Below are positions 24,437-33,185 of a stretch of 64,000 nt of DNA, piece by piece. The position numbers were made by a program, and so were the translations under genes. This stretch comes from Vreelandella nigrificans (lineage in GTDB: Bacteria; Pseudomonadota; Gammaproteobacteria; Pseudomonadales; Halomonadaceae), in the NCBI RefSeq assembly GCF_002374315.1, contig NZ_NWUX01000007.1:1-64000 (forward strand), in the 5' to 3' direction. Position 1 is the first letter of the stretch, and each line of letters starts with the position of its first letter. The notes beneath the pieces are model-generated. The model saw only the letters and a program-made list of their open reading frames with translations, was not told the origin of the DNA and made no database searches.

Positions 24437-25793
24437 GGGTAAGTGCCTCGCTGTGTTGCGGTTCCGCGTGCGCCGGGCTGGCAGAAAAGAGCCTTGCCAC
24501 GGCGTCAGGATTATTAGGGAAAAACAGATGTAAATAGGTCGCTGTCAGGCGCTTTTGGCGGTAAATCGCCTCCCCCGGCGCGGGGTGACGTTGGCGGCGG
24601 CCGTGGGCAATCGGCTCGGGAGTGCCTTCCGACATGGAGCGATGATGAGCATGGCCACGAACCGGGCCTTCCGGCAGCTCGGCGGTTTGCATCCCCTGAC
24701 AGCCGCGCCGCCCGCGCATGGCGCCCTGACCAGGCAGCAGGCCCAGCATGGTATGGGTGATATCGTCGTAGCCGGCCAGGGTTTCCAGGCAGTAGAGCAG
24801 TCCGCCACACTCAGCTAGGATCGGTTTGTCGGCGTTAAAGAACGCCTGAATGGCCCCGCGCATGGCGCTGTTATCGGCAAGGGTTTGGGCGTGCAGCTCC
24901 GGGTAACCCCCCGGCAGCCATAGGGCGTCGCATTCGGGCAGGTTGCTATCCGTTAGCGGCGAGAAGAAGCGCAGCGTGGCGCCCATTTGCTCAAGTAGAT
25001 CAAGATTCGCCTGGTAGATGAAGCTAAAGGCAGCGTCCCGAGCAACCCCAATAGCGTGGTCTTTAAGCGCTGGCTGCACGATTGCAAGTTGCTCTTGAGG
25101 TGCGCTAAAGGTCACCGGTGGCAGTACAGCGAGCGCCTCCATTAGCCCTGCGACCTCTAATGCTTTGGCACCTGCCTCAAAGCGAGCTTCCAGATCCTCA
25201 CGGATTTCTGCCGCCTGCACCAACCCCAGGTGGCGCTCGGGGAGTGACAAAGCGGGGTCCCGGGGCACCGCGGCCAATAAAGGAATCGATGGCGGCAGCG
25301 CGTCTTCGATCAACTCCCGATGGCGCGCCGAACCACAGGCGTTGGCCACCAGCCCAGCGATATGGATATCGTCACGAAAGCTGGCCAGCCCGGAGACCAG
25401 CGCGGCAGCTGTCTGGGCCATACCTTTTACATCCATGACAATCGCCATGGGAATATCAAACAAGGCCGCTAGATCAGCGCTGGAAGGCTCGCCGTCGAAC
25501 AGCCCCATGGCGCCCTCAACCAGAATCAAGTCCGCTACACAGGCTGCGTCATAGAAGCGCTGGCGGCAGTAGGCTTCCCCTGCCATCCACAGATCCAACT
25601 GATCCACCGGATGCCCTGACGCTTGGGCAAGTATTTGCGGGTCTAAATAATCCGGCCCGGTTTTGAACACCCGCACCACCTTGCCCTGATTGCGCAGCAG
25701 GCGCGCCAGCCCCGCCGTCACGGTGGTTTTGCCCTGGCCCGATGCGGGAGCAGCGATAAACAGTGCTGGACAAGTGGTCGTTGGCGTGCTCAT
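24423..25793 (-). CDS. cobB: Cobyrinic/hydrogenobyrinic acid a,c-diamide synthase
   Basis: This glutamine- and ATP-dependent enzyme amidates the a and c side chains before cobalt insertion in the aerobic pathway. The 456-residue protein has the N-terminal P-loop domain (LFIAAPASGQGKTTVTAGLA), FKTGPDYLDPQILAQASG, LVEGAMGLFDG and a C-terminal class I amidotransferase domain with the nucleophilic cysteine in ILAECGGLLYCLETLAGYDD, closed by a conserved His region (TATYLHLFFPNN). It starts exactly where cobO stops (shared base at 25793). Confidence 0.95.
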   Translation of the reverse strand: MSTPTTTCPALFIAAPASGQGKTTVTAGLARLLRNQGKVVRVFKTGPDYLDPQILAQASGHPVDQLDLWMAGEAYCRQRFYDAACVADLILVEGAMGLFDGEPSSADLAALFDIPMAIVMDVKGMAQTAAALVSGLASFRDDIHIAGLVANACGSARHRELIEDALPPSIPLLAAVPRDPALSLPERHLGLVQAAEIREDLEARFEAGAKALEVAGLMEALAVLPPVTFSAPQEQLAIVQPALKDHAIGVARDAAFSFIYQANLDLLEQMGATLRFFSPLTDSNLPECDALWLPGGYPELHAQTLADNSAMRGAIQAFFNADKPILAECGGLLYCLETLAGYDDITHTMLGLLPGQGAMRGRRGCQGMQTAELPEGPVRGHAHHRSMSEGTPEPIAHGRRQRHPAPGEAIYRQKRLTATYLHLFFPNNPDAVARLFSASPAHAEPQHSEALTHATQ

Positions 25794-26386
25794 TAGTATT
25801 CGATCCCCTGCTGAGCTTTGACGCCGCCACGAAAGGCGTGGCGTTCGTCCTGAACAGTACTGATGGTATCGGCGATCTCCTGCAGCGACTGCGCCATGGT
25901 GCGGCCGGTAATGATAACGTTTTGATGGGCGGGGCGGCGCTTGAGCGCTTCAACCACCGGCTCGGGATCGAGATAGCCATACTTGAACATATAGCTCATC
26001 TCATCCAGTACGATCAGGTGATAAGCGGGATTCTCCAGCAACCCTTTGGCTACCAGCCAGGCGGCCTGGGCGGCTTCAATATCCCGCTCCCGGTCCTGGG
26101 TTTCCCAGGTAAAGCCGTGGCCCATAATGTGCCAATCCAGTTTGGGATGATCGCGGAAGAACAGGTACTCCCCGGTTTCGCGACGGCCTTTAATAAACTG
26201 AATCACCGCGCACTGCTGGTCGTGGCCGAGCGAGCGCGCCATGGTGCCAAAGGCGGAGCTACTTTTGCCCTTGCCGTTGCCTTTGAGCAGAATCAATACG
26301 CCGCGCTCTTCGGTGGCGCGGCTAATCCGCTCATCGACCACCTCTTTTTTGCGCTGCATGCGGTTTAGATGGCTAGCGTCGCTCAT
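25793..26386 (-). CDS. cobO: Cob(I)yrinic acid a,c-diamide adenosyltransferase, CobO/BtuR
   Basis: This enzyme attaches the 5'-deoxyadenosyl group from ATP to cobalt. The 197-residue protein starts with an amphipathic arm (NRMQRKKEVVDERISRATEE) followed by the inverted P-loop LLKGNGKGKSSSAFGTMAR, VIQFIKGRRETGEYLFF, the FTWETQDRERDIEAAQAAW block and VLDEMSYMFKYGYLD, all diagnostic of CobA/CobO-type enzymes rather than PduO. It overlaps the chelatase ATPase gene by 14 nt. Confidence 0.96.
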   Translation of the reverse strand: MSDASHLNRMQRKKEVVDERISRATEERGVLILLKGNGKGKSSSAFGTMARSLGHDQQCAVIQFIKGRRETGEYLFFRDHPKLDWHIMGHGFTWETQDRERDIEAAQAAWLVAKGLLENPAYHLIVLDEMSYMFKYGYLDPEPVVEALKRRPAHQNVIITGRTMAQSLQEIADTISTVQDERHAFRGGVKAQQGIEY

Positions 26387-28121
26387 AAGATTTCACCAGG
26401 TTGGTTTGCAAAACAGGGTCTGCAAAAACAGGATTTCCCAAACAGAGTTTGCCAAATGAGGCTGGCCAGTAGCGAGCACCCAGCTGCTGAGCGATTCGCG
26501 CGCCCTGCCCGCGTTTGACTTTGGACTGTTCGGTATCGATCAATAGGCAGTCGCCTAGCGGGGCGAGATCGTCAACGGTTTCTCGGGTGCGACCATCAGT
26601 AATCAGATAGGTGCGCACCTTTAAGCCAGGCTCGCGGCGCTGCCACTGTAAGATTAGTCGCTTGGCCTCAATAATCGCTTCCCGTAGCGGGGTACCACCG
26701 CCACCCGCGGCACTATCGAGAGTACGCCGCGCATTTTTGGGCGCTCGGCGGCGGGAGAGTATCGACACCACGCCGCCATTGCCAAACCCCAGCACCGCCA
26801 CCTGCTCCCGTGCGGCGTAGGCTTGGCTGACCAGCGATTCGACCAGCCCCTTTGCCTGGCCTAACAAGCGCTGACCCAGGGTGGAACCGGAGGTGTCCAG
26901 CAGTACCAAATGTGCTGTCGTCTGCCCCGCACGGGACTTGCGCATCTTCAGCTGCTGCCACGGCCACTGGCCGCGATTGGCGATCAGCGTCGCAAAACTG
27001 TCCAGCCGCGAAGTCTCATCTTGGGAGCGGCCTCGGCCCAGCACACTGCCTGTGCCCGCGCTAGCCGCCGTATCGGCGCGTTGCGCCCGCGTGGCAGAAG
27101 CACCGCTATCGGGAAGAGTGAACGCTGGTTGACTAATTGCTTTCTGGGCCACAGGAGGCATGGCGCCCCACTGACCCTGTTCACCCTGCTGATTAGATGA
27201 CCCACCCTCACCTTTCGAAGGCGTTTTATTAGGCGGCGATGATGGCGGGGTCTGCTCAGGCGGCTGGCTACGCCGATGAGTAAGCACCCAGGGCTCAACG
27301 GTGTCGATATCCTGCTGCTCCACGCTACCCACGCCACGCCAGGCAGCATGGGCCTGGGCGGCTCGGTGCCAGGTAACATCTGCCCGTAGGCCTTCTACGC
27401 CGGCGGCTTCACAGCGGCTGGCAATCGTTCGATACACCCAGGGGTCGGTGGTGATCTCCTTGAGCAAGCGCTGGGCTTTACCAATACGCTCGGCCAGGGC
27501 AGCCTGGGAGCCTTCAAAATGTTGCAGCGTGCCAGCTGGGTCGCGGTCAAAGGCTTCCCGCTGCTGCACAATGGCAATACGCTCGTCGATGCTTATGGCA
27601 CCAGCCTGTTCAAGGCAGAGACCAAAGCGATCAAGCAACTGAGGGCGCAGCTCGCCTTCATCTGGGTTCATGGTGCCGATCAGGCTAAAACGTGCCGGGT
27701 GGGAGTGACTAATGCCATCACGCTCAACGATATTGGTGCCGCTGGTGGCCACGTCCAGCAGTAAATCCACCAATGTATCCGGCAACAGATTGACTTCATC
27801 CACATACAGCACCCCGCCGTCGGCTTTAGCCAACAGCCCGGCATGGAAGGTGGCTTCGCCATCGGCCAGTACCTTTTGCAGATCCAGACTGCCGACCAGC
27901 CGATCTTCACTAGCGCCCAGCGGCAGAGTGACAAAAGGAGCACGCTGCCCTTCGCTATCGCAAGGCAAGATGGCGGCCAGGGCGCGGGCTAAGGTCGACT
28001 TGGCGCTGCCTCTTGGCCCGCTGATCAGCACCCCGCCGATACGCGGGTTAATGGCGTTAAGTAGCAGCGCGGTTTTTAGCGCTTCCTGGCCAACTACCGC
28101 CGCAAAGGGAAACTCACTCAC
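26373..28121 (-). CDS. ChlI/ChlD-like chelatase AAA+ ATPase with VWA domain
   Basis: The 582-residue fusion combines an AAA+ ATPase of magnesium-chelatase I type (Walker A GPRGSAKSTLARAL, Walker B GGVLYVDEVNLLPD, sensor GTMNPDEGELRPQLLDRFGL) with a linker rich in Pro, Ser and Gln (about 295-350) and a von Willebrand A domain with the metal site LVLLDTSGSTLGQR. Such proteins stand in for CobS/CobT and power cobalt insertion by CobN. The GTG at 28121 lies 5 nt after GGGAGG and is preferred to the GTG at 28127. It is the first gene of the minus-strand corrin operon. A 30-codon ORF overlaps its start. Confidence 0.9.
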   Translation of the reverse strand: MSEFPFAAVVGQEALKTALLLNAINPRIGGVLISGPRGSAKSTLARALAAILPCDSEGQRAPFVTLPLGASEDRLVGSLDLQKVLADGEATFHAGLLAKADGGVLYVDEVNLLPDTLVDLLLDVATSGTNIVERDGISHSHPARFSLIGTMNPDEGELRPQLLDRFGLCLEQAGAISIDERIAIVQQREAFDRDPAGTLQHFEGSQAALAERIGKAQRLLKEITTDPWVYRTIASRCEAAGVEGLRADVTWHRAAQAHAAWRGVGSVEQQDIDTVEPWVLTHRRSQPPEQTPPSSPPNKTPSKGEGGSSNQQGEQGQWGAMPPVAQKAISQPAFTLPDSGASATRAQRADTAASAGTGSVLGRGRSQDETSRLDSFATLIANRGQWPWQQLKMRKSRAGQTTAHLVLLDTSGSTLGQRLLGQAKGLVESLVSQAYAAREQVAVLGFGNGGVVSILSRRRAPKNARRTLDSAAGGGGTPLREAIIEAKRLILQWQRREPGLKVRTYLITDGRTRETVDDLAPLGDCLLIDTEQSKVKRGQGARIAQQLGARYWPASFGKLCLGNPVFADPVLQTNLVKSYERR

Positions 28122-28206
28122 CGGCACCTCCCGTGCTGGCCAAGCCCGCTAATCGATCAATATCCGCCAACTGATTTGAGAAGCGCTGGACTTGAATATG
28201 ATTCAT
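28114..28206 (-). CDS. 30-codon ORF overlapping the chelatase start
   Basis: The ORF starts at ATG 28206 and ends in a TGA that overlaps the first codons of the chelatase gene. The product reads NHIQVQRFSNQLADIDRLAG and ends LASTGGAGE. The overlap is of the kind seen in translational coupling, and the sequence lacks low-complexity features. It has no known relatives that I recognise and only a weak ribosome site. It may be a leader peptide or chance. Confidence 0.3.
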   Translation of the reverse strand: MNHIQVQRFSNQLADIDRLAGLASTGGAGE

Positions 28207-28378
28207 GGTAACTAGTTGAGTGATAATAAAACCATTCATAAAGAAGTGGGAGCATAAAAGGCGTTCAGTATAGAGGAAGGGGCGGCGGCGAGGCCAGCCT
28301 GGCCAAGACCGCACTTAAGAGACAGCCAAGATAAGCATAAGGTAAGATACGAGTATTCTTTGATTTCAAGTCAATTTA

Positions 28379-28394
28379 TTATGTTATAACATAA
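28379..28394. promoter_or_regulatory. Perfect 16-bp palindrome between divergent cobalamin operons
   Basis: TTATGTTATAACATAA is a perfect palindrome, 70 bp before the ABC-transporter start on the plus strand. It also lies just upstream of a TTGACT that could be the -35 of the minus-strand chelatase operon. It may be an operator for both directions. The regulator is unknown, and the site does not match the Fur consensus. Confidence 0.45.
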
Positions 28395-28463
28395 CAAATA
28401 ATGACTAATAGACGCGGCCAAGACTACTACCGCTCTAGCACCCAAGTTTACTGGAAGCCCGAC

Positions 28464-29477
28464 ATGAAGACCCTCCATTACCTACTGGCAGCAACATCGC
28501 TGCTACCCCTCTCTTACGCGATGGCCGATGCCACAAATTATCCCGTGACCTTAACTAACTGTGGTACAGAGATTAGCGTAGCGTCGGCCCCGGAGCGAAC
28601 AGTGTCGGTGGGCCAATCAGCCACTGAGATTCTCTATTCGCTGGGACTCGCTGACCGGGTGAATGGTACCTCAGTTTGGTTTAATCCTGTCCTGCCCCAG
28701 TTTGCGAAGGCCAATGAAGAGATTGATCGGATCGCCGACAACGACCCGAGCTTTGAAGCCGTGGTCAATAAACGACCTGACCTGGTAGCGGTACAATATG
28801 AGTGGCACGTAGGCCCCACCGGCAGCGTAGCAACCCGTGAGCAGTTCCACGAGCTGGGTATTCATACCTATATTATGCCCGCCGACTGCGACACTAAAGA
28901 TAACTCTACTGGCGGTGATGGGACACGCACGGCCGCTTTCTCGACAGAGTCTATCTACAAAGGAATTACTGAGTTAGCGCACATTTATGATGTTCAAGCG
29001 GCTGGTGAAGCGCTGGTAGCCGATCTTATCGACCGCGAAGAGCGCGCCATTGACTTGGCAAGCAGCCTTGATTTGCCGCAGGACCTGTCAGCTGTATTCT
29101 GGTTCTCATCGACGGACCTGGGGGTTAGCCCCTTCGTTGCGGGTCAGCTGGGCGCACCGGGCTATATGATGGATAAGCTCGGCATTCGTAATGTGATTGA
29201 GTCTGATGAAGAGTGGCCCACGGTGGGGTGGGAAAGCATCGCCAGAGCTAATCCCGATGTGATTGTTATCGCCGCCATGGACCGCCGCCGTTTTCCTGCC
29301 GACGATATCGAAGCCAAGCGTGAGTTTCTGCGCAGTGACCCGGTCACCAGCGAGATGAGCGCAGTCCAAAATAACCGCATCGTGGAGATGGATGCTCATG
29401 CCATGAGCGCCACTATGCGTAGCATCTACGGCCTTGAGTCACTGGCTGAAGCGCTATCTGCGATGACGTTTAAGTAA
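28464..29477 (+). CDS. BtuF/FhuD-like periplasmic binding protein of an ABC importer
   Basis: The 337-residue protein has a signal peptide (TLHYLLAATSLLPLSYAMA, cleavage after about residue 21) and two lobes typical of class III binding proteins (SVGQSATEILYSLGLADRVN, then VVNKRPDLVAVQYEWHVG, and ANPDVIVIAAMDRRRFP). These bind corrinoids, heme or Fe-siderophores. Beginning at 28464 gives a clean signal peptide; the longer reading from 28401 does not. Together with the permease and ATPase after it, it forms a complete importer. Its place beside cobalt-chelatase genes suggests a corrinoid or cobalt-complex substrate, but this is inference. Confidence 0.88.
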   Translation: MKTLHYLLAATSLLPLSYAMADATNYPVTLTNCGTEISVASAPERTVSVGQSATEILYSLGLADRVNGTSVWFNPVLPQFAKANEEIDRIADNDPSFEAVVNKRPDLVAVQYEWHVGPTGSVATREQFHELGIHTYIMPADCDTKDNSTGGDGTRTAAFSTESIYKGITELAHIYDVQAAGEALVADLIDREERAIDLASSLDLPQDLSAVFWFSSTDLGVSPFVAGQLGAPGYMMDKLGIRNVIESDEEWPTVGWESIARANPDVIVIAAMDRRRFPADDIEAKREFLRSDPVTSEMSAVQNNRIVEMDAHAMSATMRSIYGLESLAEALSAMTFK

Positions 29478-29508
29478 TGTATCGTTCAACTGATATGGCG
29501 TTTAACTA

Positions 29509-30573
29509 ATGCGCATAGCATTAACGCGGTCATCGGCGGCGGGCTTGGGGCTACGCTGGTTATGGATAACGCCCATCGTTCTACTGGCAGCACTGATCGC
29601 GGGTACCGCCATCGGCGAGACACCGATTCCGGTTGATACCATTCTCAAAGTACTCGCCAATCAGCTACTGGGCGCGGATTATGCTGTTGATCGAATAGAT
29701 GCAGGTATTATCTGGAACTATCGACTCAGCCGCGCCGTCGTCGCTGCCTGCTGCGGCACCAGCCTGGCGCTGGCGGGAGTAGTGCTTCAGGCACTACTGC
29801 GTAACCCCTTGGCCGACCCCTATTTAATGGGCATTTCCGCTGGGGCTTCTACCGGCGCGGTAGCCGTGGCAGTGGCTGGATTAGGTGCAGGGGCACTATC
29901 GCTCTCCTTGGGCGCCTTTGTAGGCGCCCTCCTCGCCTTTGGCATTGTGGTAATGCTCGCCCATGCGGCCAACAGCGGCGTCGGTGGTGGACGTGGTGTT
30001 CAAGCAGCGGGGGCGATTATTCTGGCAGGCATTGCCGGTTCGCAGCTGTTCAATGCGCTAACCGCGTTTATCATTACCAAGTCGGCGAGCGCCGAACAGG
30101 CCCGGGGAATTATGTTTTGGCTGATGGGCAATCTCTCAGGGGTGCGCTGGGCCGATGTGACCTTGGCGGTACCTGCCGCCCTCTTCGGGCTGCTGGTTTG
30201 CCTATGGCACCGACGCTCCCTGGATGCATTTACCTTCGGGGCCGACAGTGCTGCCTCCATGGGTATTGCCGTGCGCCCGGTGCGTGGGATGCTGATTATT
30301 TCCATGGCGCTAGTGACCGCAGTGATGGTTTCTATTGTGGGGGCAATTGGCTTTGTGGGGCTGGTGATTCCCCATGCCATGCGTTTTATCGTAGGTAGTC
30401 AGCACACACGTTTAGTGCCTGCCACGGCGCTTGCTGGTGCGGTATTTTTGATCGGTTCGGATATTCTTTCGCGCATTCTGGTATCTGGCCAAGTGCTTCC
30501 CATCGGAGTGATTACATCCCTGATCGGCGCGCCCGCTTTTGCGCTTATTCTTGTCCGTGGCAAGAGGCATTAA
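29509..30573 (+). CDS. BtuC/FecCD-family permease
   Basis: The 354-residue protein has about ten membrane helices and the family signatures LAGVVLQALLRNPLADPYLM (the loop contacting the ATPase) and VSIVGAIGFVGLVIPHAMRF near the C-terminus. It lies 31 bp after the binding-protein gene and shares one base (TAATG) with the ATPase gene, so the three form one operon. It is paralogous to btuC at 32154-33185 but clearly diverged from it, so the two transporters may have different ligands. Confidence 0.92.
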   Translation: MRIALTRSSAAGLGLRWLWITPIVLLAALIAGTAIGETPIPVDTILKVLANQLLGADYAVDRIDAGIIWNYRLSRAVVAACCGTSLALAGVVLQALLRNPLADPYLMGISAGASTGAVAVAVAGLGAGALSLSLGAFVGALLAFGIVVMLAHAANSGVGGGRGVQAAGAIILAGIAGSQLFNALTAFIITKSASAEQARGIMFWLMGNLSGVRWADVTLAVPAALFGLLVCLWHRRSLDAFTFGADSAASMGIAVRPVRGMLIISMALVTAVMVSIVGAIGFVGLVIPHAMRFIVGSQHTRLVPATALAGAVFLIGSDILSRILVSGQVLPIGVITSLIGAPAFALILVRGKRH

Positions 30574-31337
30574 TGCAATTATCCGCAGAACAACTTACCT
30601 GGGCGGTACATGGCACGCCACTGCTCGTTGATGTAAATCTTACTGTGGCGTCTGGCCAGACCTTTGGCTTGGTTGGGCCTAACGGCTCGGGTAAAACCTC
30701 CCTGCTTCGTCTGCTGGCGGGCCTGAACAAACCCAAGGCGGGCCAGGTGCTGATTGGCAACCAGCCCCTGCACACCCTTAAACAACGGGCTATCGCTCAG
30801 TCCATAGCCCTAGTAGAGCAGCAAGCGGAAACCACCGACCGTATCACGGTACGAGAAGTTGTAGCCCTTGGCCGCACGCCTTTTCTCTCGGCGTTACAGC
30901 CATGGTCCGACCAGAATGAGGCGATTGTCACACAGGCTTTGCTCGACGTGGATATGCAGCATATGGCCAACCGGCTGTGGCACACCCTCTCTGGTGGCGA
31001 ACGCCAGCGCGTTCACATCGGCCGCGCACTGGCCCAGCAACCCAAGGTCTTACTGCTCGATGAGCCGACCAATCATCTGGATATTCGTCACCAGCTCTCA
31101 ATCCTTAAACTGGTTAAACAGCTGCCTATCACGGTGATTATTTCCCTGCACGATCTTAATCACGCCATGGAGTGCGACCACATTGGCGTAATGGATGGAG
31201 GGAGACTGGTTGATGCAGGACCGCCCAAAGGCGTGTTGACGGCGTTTAGGCTACGCCAAACTTTTGGTGTCTACGCCGATATCTTCACCGACCCCGTAGA
31301 TAATAGCCAAGTGATGCGTTTTCGCAGTGCGCTGTAA
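30573..31337 (+). CDS. BtuD/FecE-family ABC transporter ATPase
   Basis: The 254-residue protein has Walker A GLVGPNGSGKTSLLRLLA (about residue 33), the signature LSGGERQRVHIGRALAQQ, Walker B VLLLDEPTNHLDI and the switch His in ISLHDLNHAME. It drives import through the permease just upstream. It converges on btuD (end 31381) with a 43-bp gap that has no clear hairpin terminator. Confidence 0.93.
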   Translation: MQLSAEQLTWAVHGTPLLVDVNLTVASGQTFGLVGPNGSGKTSLLRLLAGLNKPKAGQVLIGNQPLHTLKQRAIAQSIALVEQQAETTDRITVREVVALGRTPFLSALQPWSDQNEAIVTQALLDVDMQHMANRLWHTLSGGERQRVHIGRALAQQPKVLLLDEPTNHLDIRHQLSILKLVKQLPITVIISLHDLNHAMECDHIGVMDGGRLVDAGPPKGVLTAFRLRQTFGVYADIFTDPVDNSQVMRFRSAL

Positions 31338-31380
31338 CAGCACAGCTTACTTATACACTGCCTTTTTACTTATTAATTTT

Positions 31381-32154
31381 TTACTTACCTACTTTGGGCA
31401 CAAATACCGAGGCGCCATCGACCTCGACTACCGTTAGCTGTTGGCGGTAGAGACGCTCCAATGCGCTGGGCACTAGCATGCTATCCCGAGGCCCCCAGCA
31501 CGCCTCACCACTGGGGTACAGTAGTAAAATGTGATCGCACCAGCGGGCAGCAAGATTAAGATCGTGTAAGCACATCACCACCGCCTGCCCTTCAGCGGCC
31601 TGCTCTGCCATTAGCGCCATCACGGCACTTTGGTGGTGAAGATCCAGATGGTTAGTAGGCTCGTCTGCTAACCACACGGCCGGTGCCTGAGTCATTACCG
31701 TGGCTATCGCCACCCGCTGGCGCTCACCACCGGAAAGCGTGCTCACCAAGCGGTCGCGCAGGTGCGACACATCCAAGCGCTCAAGGGCTGCTTCAGCACG
31801 AGTGTAGTCATCGGCGCCTTCCATCTGCCAGGGCGATAGATAAGGATGACGGCCAATCAGCGCGGTTTCCAACACCGTCGCAGGAAAGCCATCCTGGCGA
31901 TCCTGAAACACCAAACCCAAGCGCTGAGCGACATAACGGCGGCGCAGCTGGCTAAGTGATTGACCACTCAATTTCACCTCACCTGAACGAGGAGCATGTA
32001 GCCCTGCCAAGGTGTGCAGCAGTGTCGTTTTACCCGCACCATTGGGGCCTAACACCCCCCACCTCTGTCCCGGTTCAATGGTTATATTAAGCGGCGTGCC
32101 ACTTTCCCGGCCTGGTACATCAATGATGAGATTATGGGTAGAAAGCACACTCAT
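31381..32154 (-). CDS. btuD: Vitamin B12 ABC transporter ATPase, BtuD
   Basis: The 257-residue ATPase has Walker A GVLGPNGAGKTTLLHTLAGL, Q-loop VFQDRQDGFPA, signature LSGGERQRVAIATVMTQA, Walker B VWLADEPTNHLDL and CLHDLNLAARWCD. The ATG at 32154 overlaps the btuC stop by one base (TGATG); longer upstream readings overlap btuC and are spurious. It is the last gene of the riboswitch-controlled btuB-btuF-btuC-btuD operon, so cobalamin is the probable cargo. Confidence 0.93.
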   Translation of the reverse strand: MSVLSTHNLIIDVPGRESGTPLNITIEPGQRWGVLGPNGAGKTTLLHTLAGLHAPRSGEVKLSGQSLSQLRRRYVAQRLGLVFQDRQDGFPATVLETALIGRHPYLSPWQMEGADDYTRAEAALERLDVSHLRDRLVSTLSGGERQRVAIATVMTQAPAVWLADEPTNHLDLHHQSAVMALMAEQAAEGQAVVMCLHDLNLAARWCDHILLLYPSGEACWGPRDSMLVPSALERLYRQQLTVVEVDGASVFVPKVGK

Positions 32155-33185
32155 CAGCGGCTCCGGTAGAGCAGAAACAGGAAGGTGGGTACGCCTAATA
32201 ACGCGGTGATTACGCCAACGGGTAGCTGTTCCGGTGCAACCATGGTGCGTGCCAGGGTATCTGCCAGCACTAACAGCGTACCCCCTGCCAATGCACAGGC
32301 GGGCAGTATCAGCCGCTGATCGTTGCCAAGCAGTAACCGCAGCATATGCGGTACCACCAGCCCCACAAAACCTATACTGCCTGCCGTGGTTACCGCAGCG
32401 GCAGTTAGTAGACTGGCAGCAATGTAAATGCACCACTCCAACGGTTTAACAGCAACGCCCAGTGCTGCGGCCTGTTGAGGGCCTCGGGCCAGCACATTCA
32501 GGCTACGCCCCAGCGGCACCAGTACTACGCAAATAGCCAATAATAGTAGTAACGGCGGCCATGGTGTACGTGAGTATGATAGATCGCCCATCAACCAGTA
32601 AAGCATACCAGGCAGGCGCTCGGCAGGGCTTAAGGCCAGCATCAGCGTAATGACTGCGCCCCACCCCGCCGCCACGACGACCCCGGTAAGCAACAACCGC
32701 GAAGGCGTCCAACCACCACTACCGTGAGCTAAACCAAACACTAAAAAGGTCGAAAACAGCGCGCCTGAGAATGCTGAACCTGAAATTGCCAGCCCACCAA
32801 ATCCGCCCAACATAGCAGCCAGTGCCCCAATGGAAGCACCACCTGAAAGGCCCAATACATAAGGGTCTGCCAGGGGGTTGCGCAATAACACCTGCATTAA
32901 TGCACCAGCCACCGCCAACAACCCACCCACCGCAAAAGCAGACAGCGCCCGGGGCAAGCGCAGCTCTACTACCATAATGCGCGCCAGCGCATCGCCCTCT
33001 CCCTGGGCTATCTCACCAGGGCCTAAGTTGTTAAAGGCTAAGTTATTAAGGCCTAAGTCATTAAGAACGATGGCCCAGATTTGCCCAGGCGCTATTTGTG
33101 CGCTACCGATGCCAAGCGCGAGCAGTAGCGAGGCTAAAGCAGCTAACAATAATAGGAAAAGCGGCAGACCCAAGCGCGATAACAT
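32154..33185 (-). CDS. btuC: Vitamin B12 ABC transporter permease, BtuC
   Basis: The 343-residue permease shows the BtuC/FecCD signatures VAGALMQVLLRNPLADPYVL and TAGSIGFVGLVVPHMLRLLL with about ten membrane helices. A periplasmic loop near residues 40-60 (LNDLGLNNLAFNNLGPGE) is encoded by a short repeated sequence, see 33019-33065. Its start overlaps the btuF stop by one base at 33185. It is in the operon after the cobalamin riboswitch, which supports B12 as substrate. Confidence 0.93.
   Translation of the reverse strand: MLSRLGLPLFLLLLAALASLLLALGIGSAQIAPGQIWAIVLNDLGLNNLAFNNLGPGEIAQGEGDALARIMVVELRLPRALSAFAVGGLLAVAGALMQVLLRNPLADPYVLGLSGGASIGALAAMLGGFGGLAISGSAFSGALFSTFLVFGLAHGSGGWTPSRLLLTGVVVAAGWGAVITLMLALSPAERLPGMLYWLMGDLSYSRTPWPPLLLLLAICVVLVPLGRSLNVLARGPQQAAALGVAVKPLEWCIYIAASLLTAAAVTTAGSIGFVGLVVPHMLRLLLGNDQRLILPACALAGGTLLVLADTLARTMVAPEQLPVGVITALLGVPTFLFLLYRSR
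33019..33065 (-). repeat. Three degenerate tandem repeats inside btuC
   Basis: On the plus strand GGCCTAAGTTGTTAAA, GGCTAAGTTATTAA and GGCCTAAGTCATTAAG follow one another. They encode the repeated NDLGL, NNLAF and NNLGP of the loop after the first helix. The repeat is in frame and keeps the gene open. Confidence 0.7.

Noticed and set aside
28122..28463. Possible cobalamin riboswitch before the corrin-ring operon
   Set aside because: The invariant GCCACTG and GGAGACC-type blocks are absent on both strands.
32154..32436. N-terminal extension of btuD
   Set aside because: It lies within btuC in another frame and lacks ATPase similarity; the TGATG overlap marks the true start.
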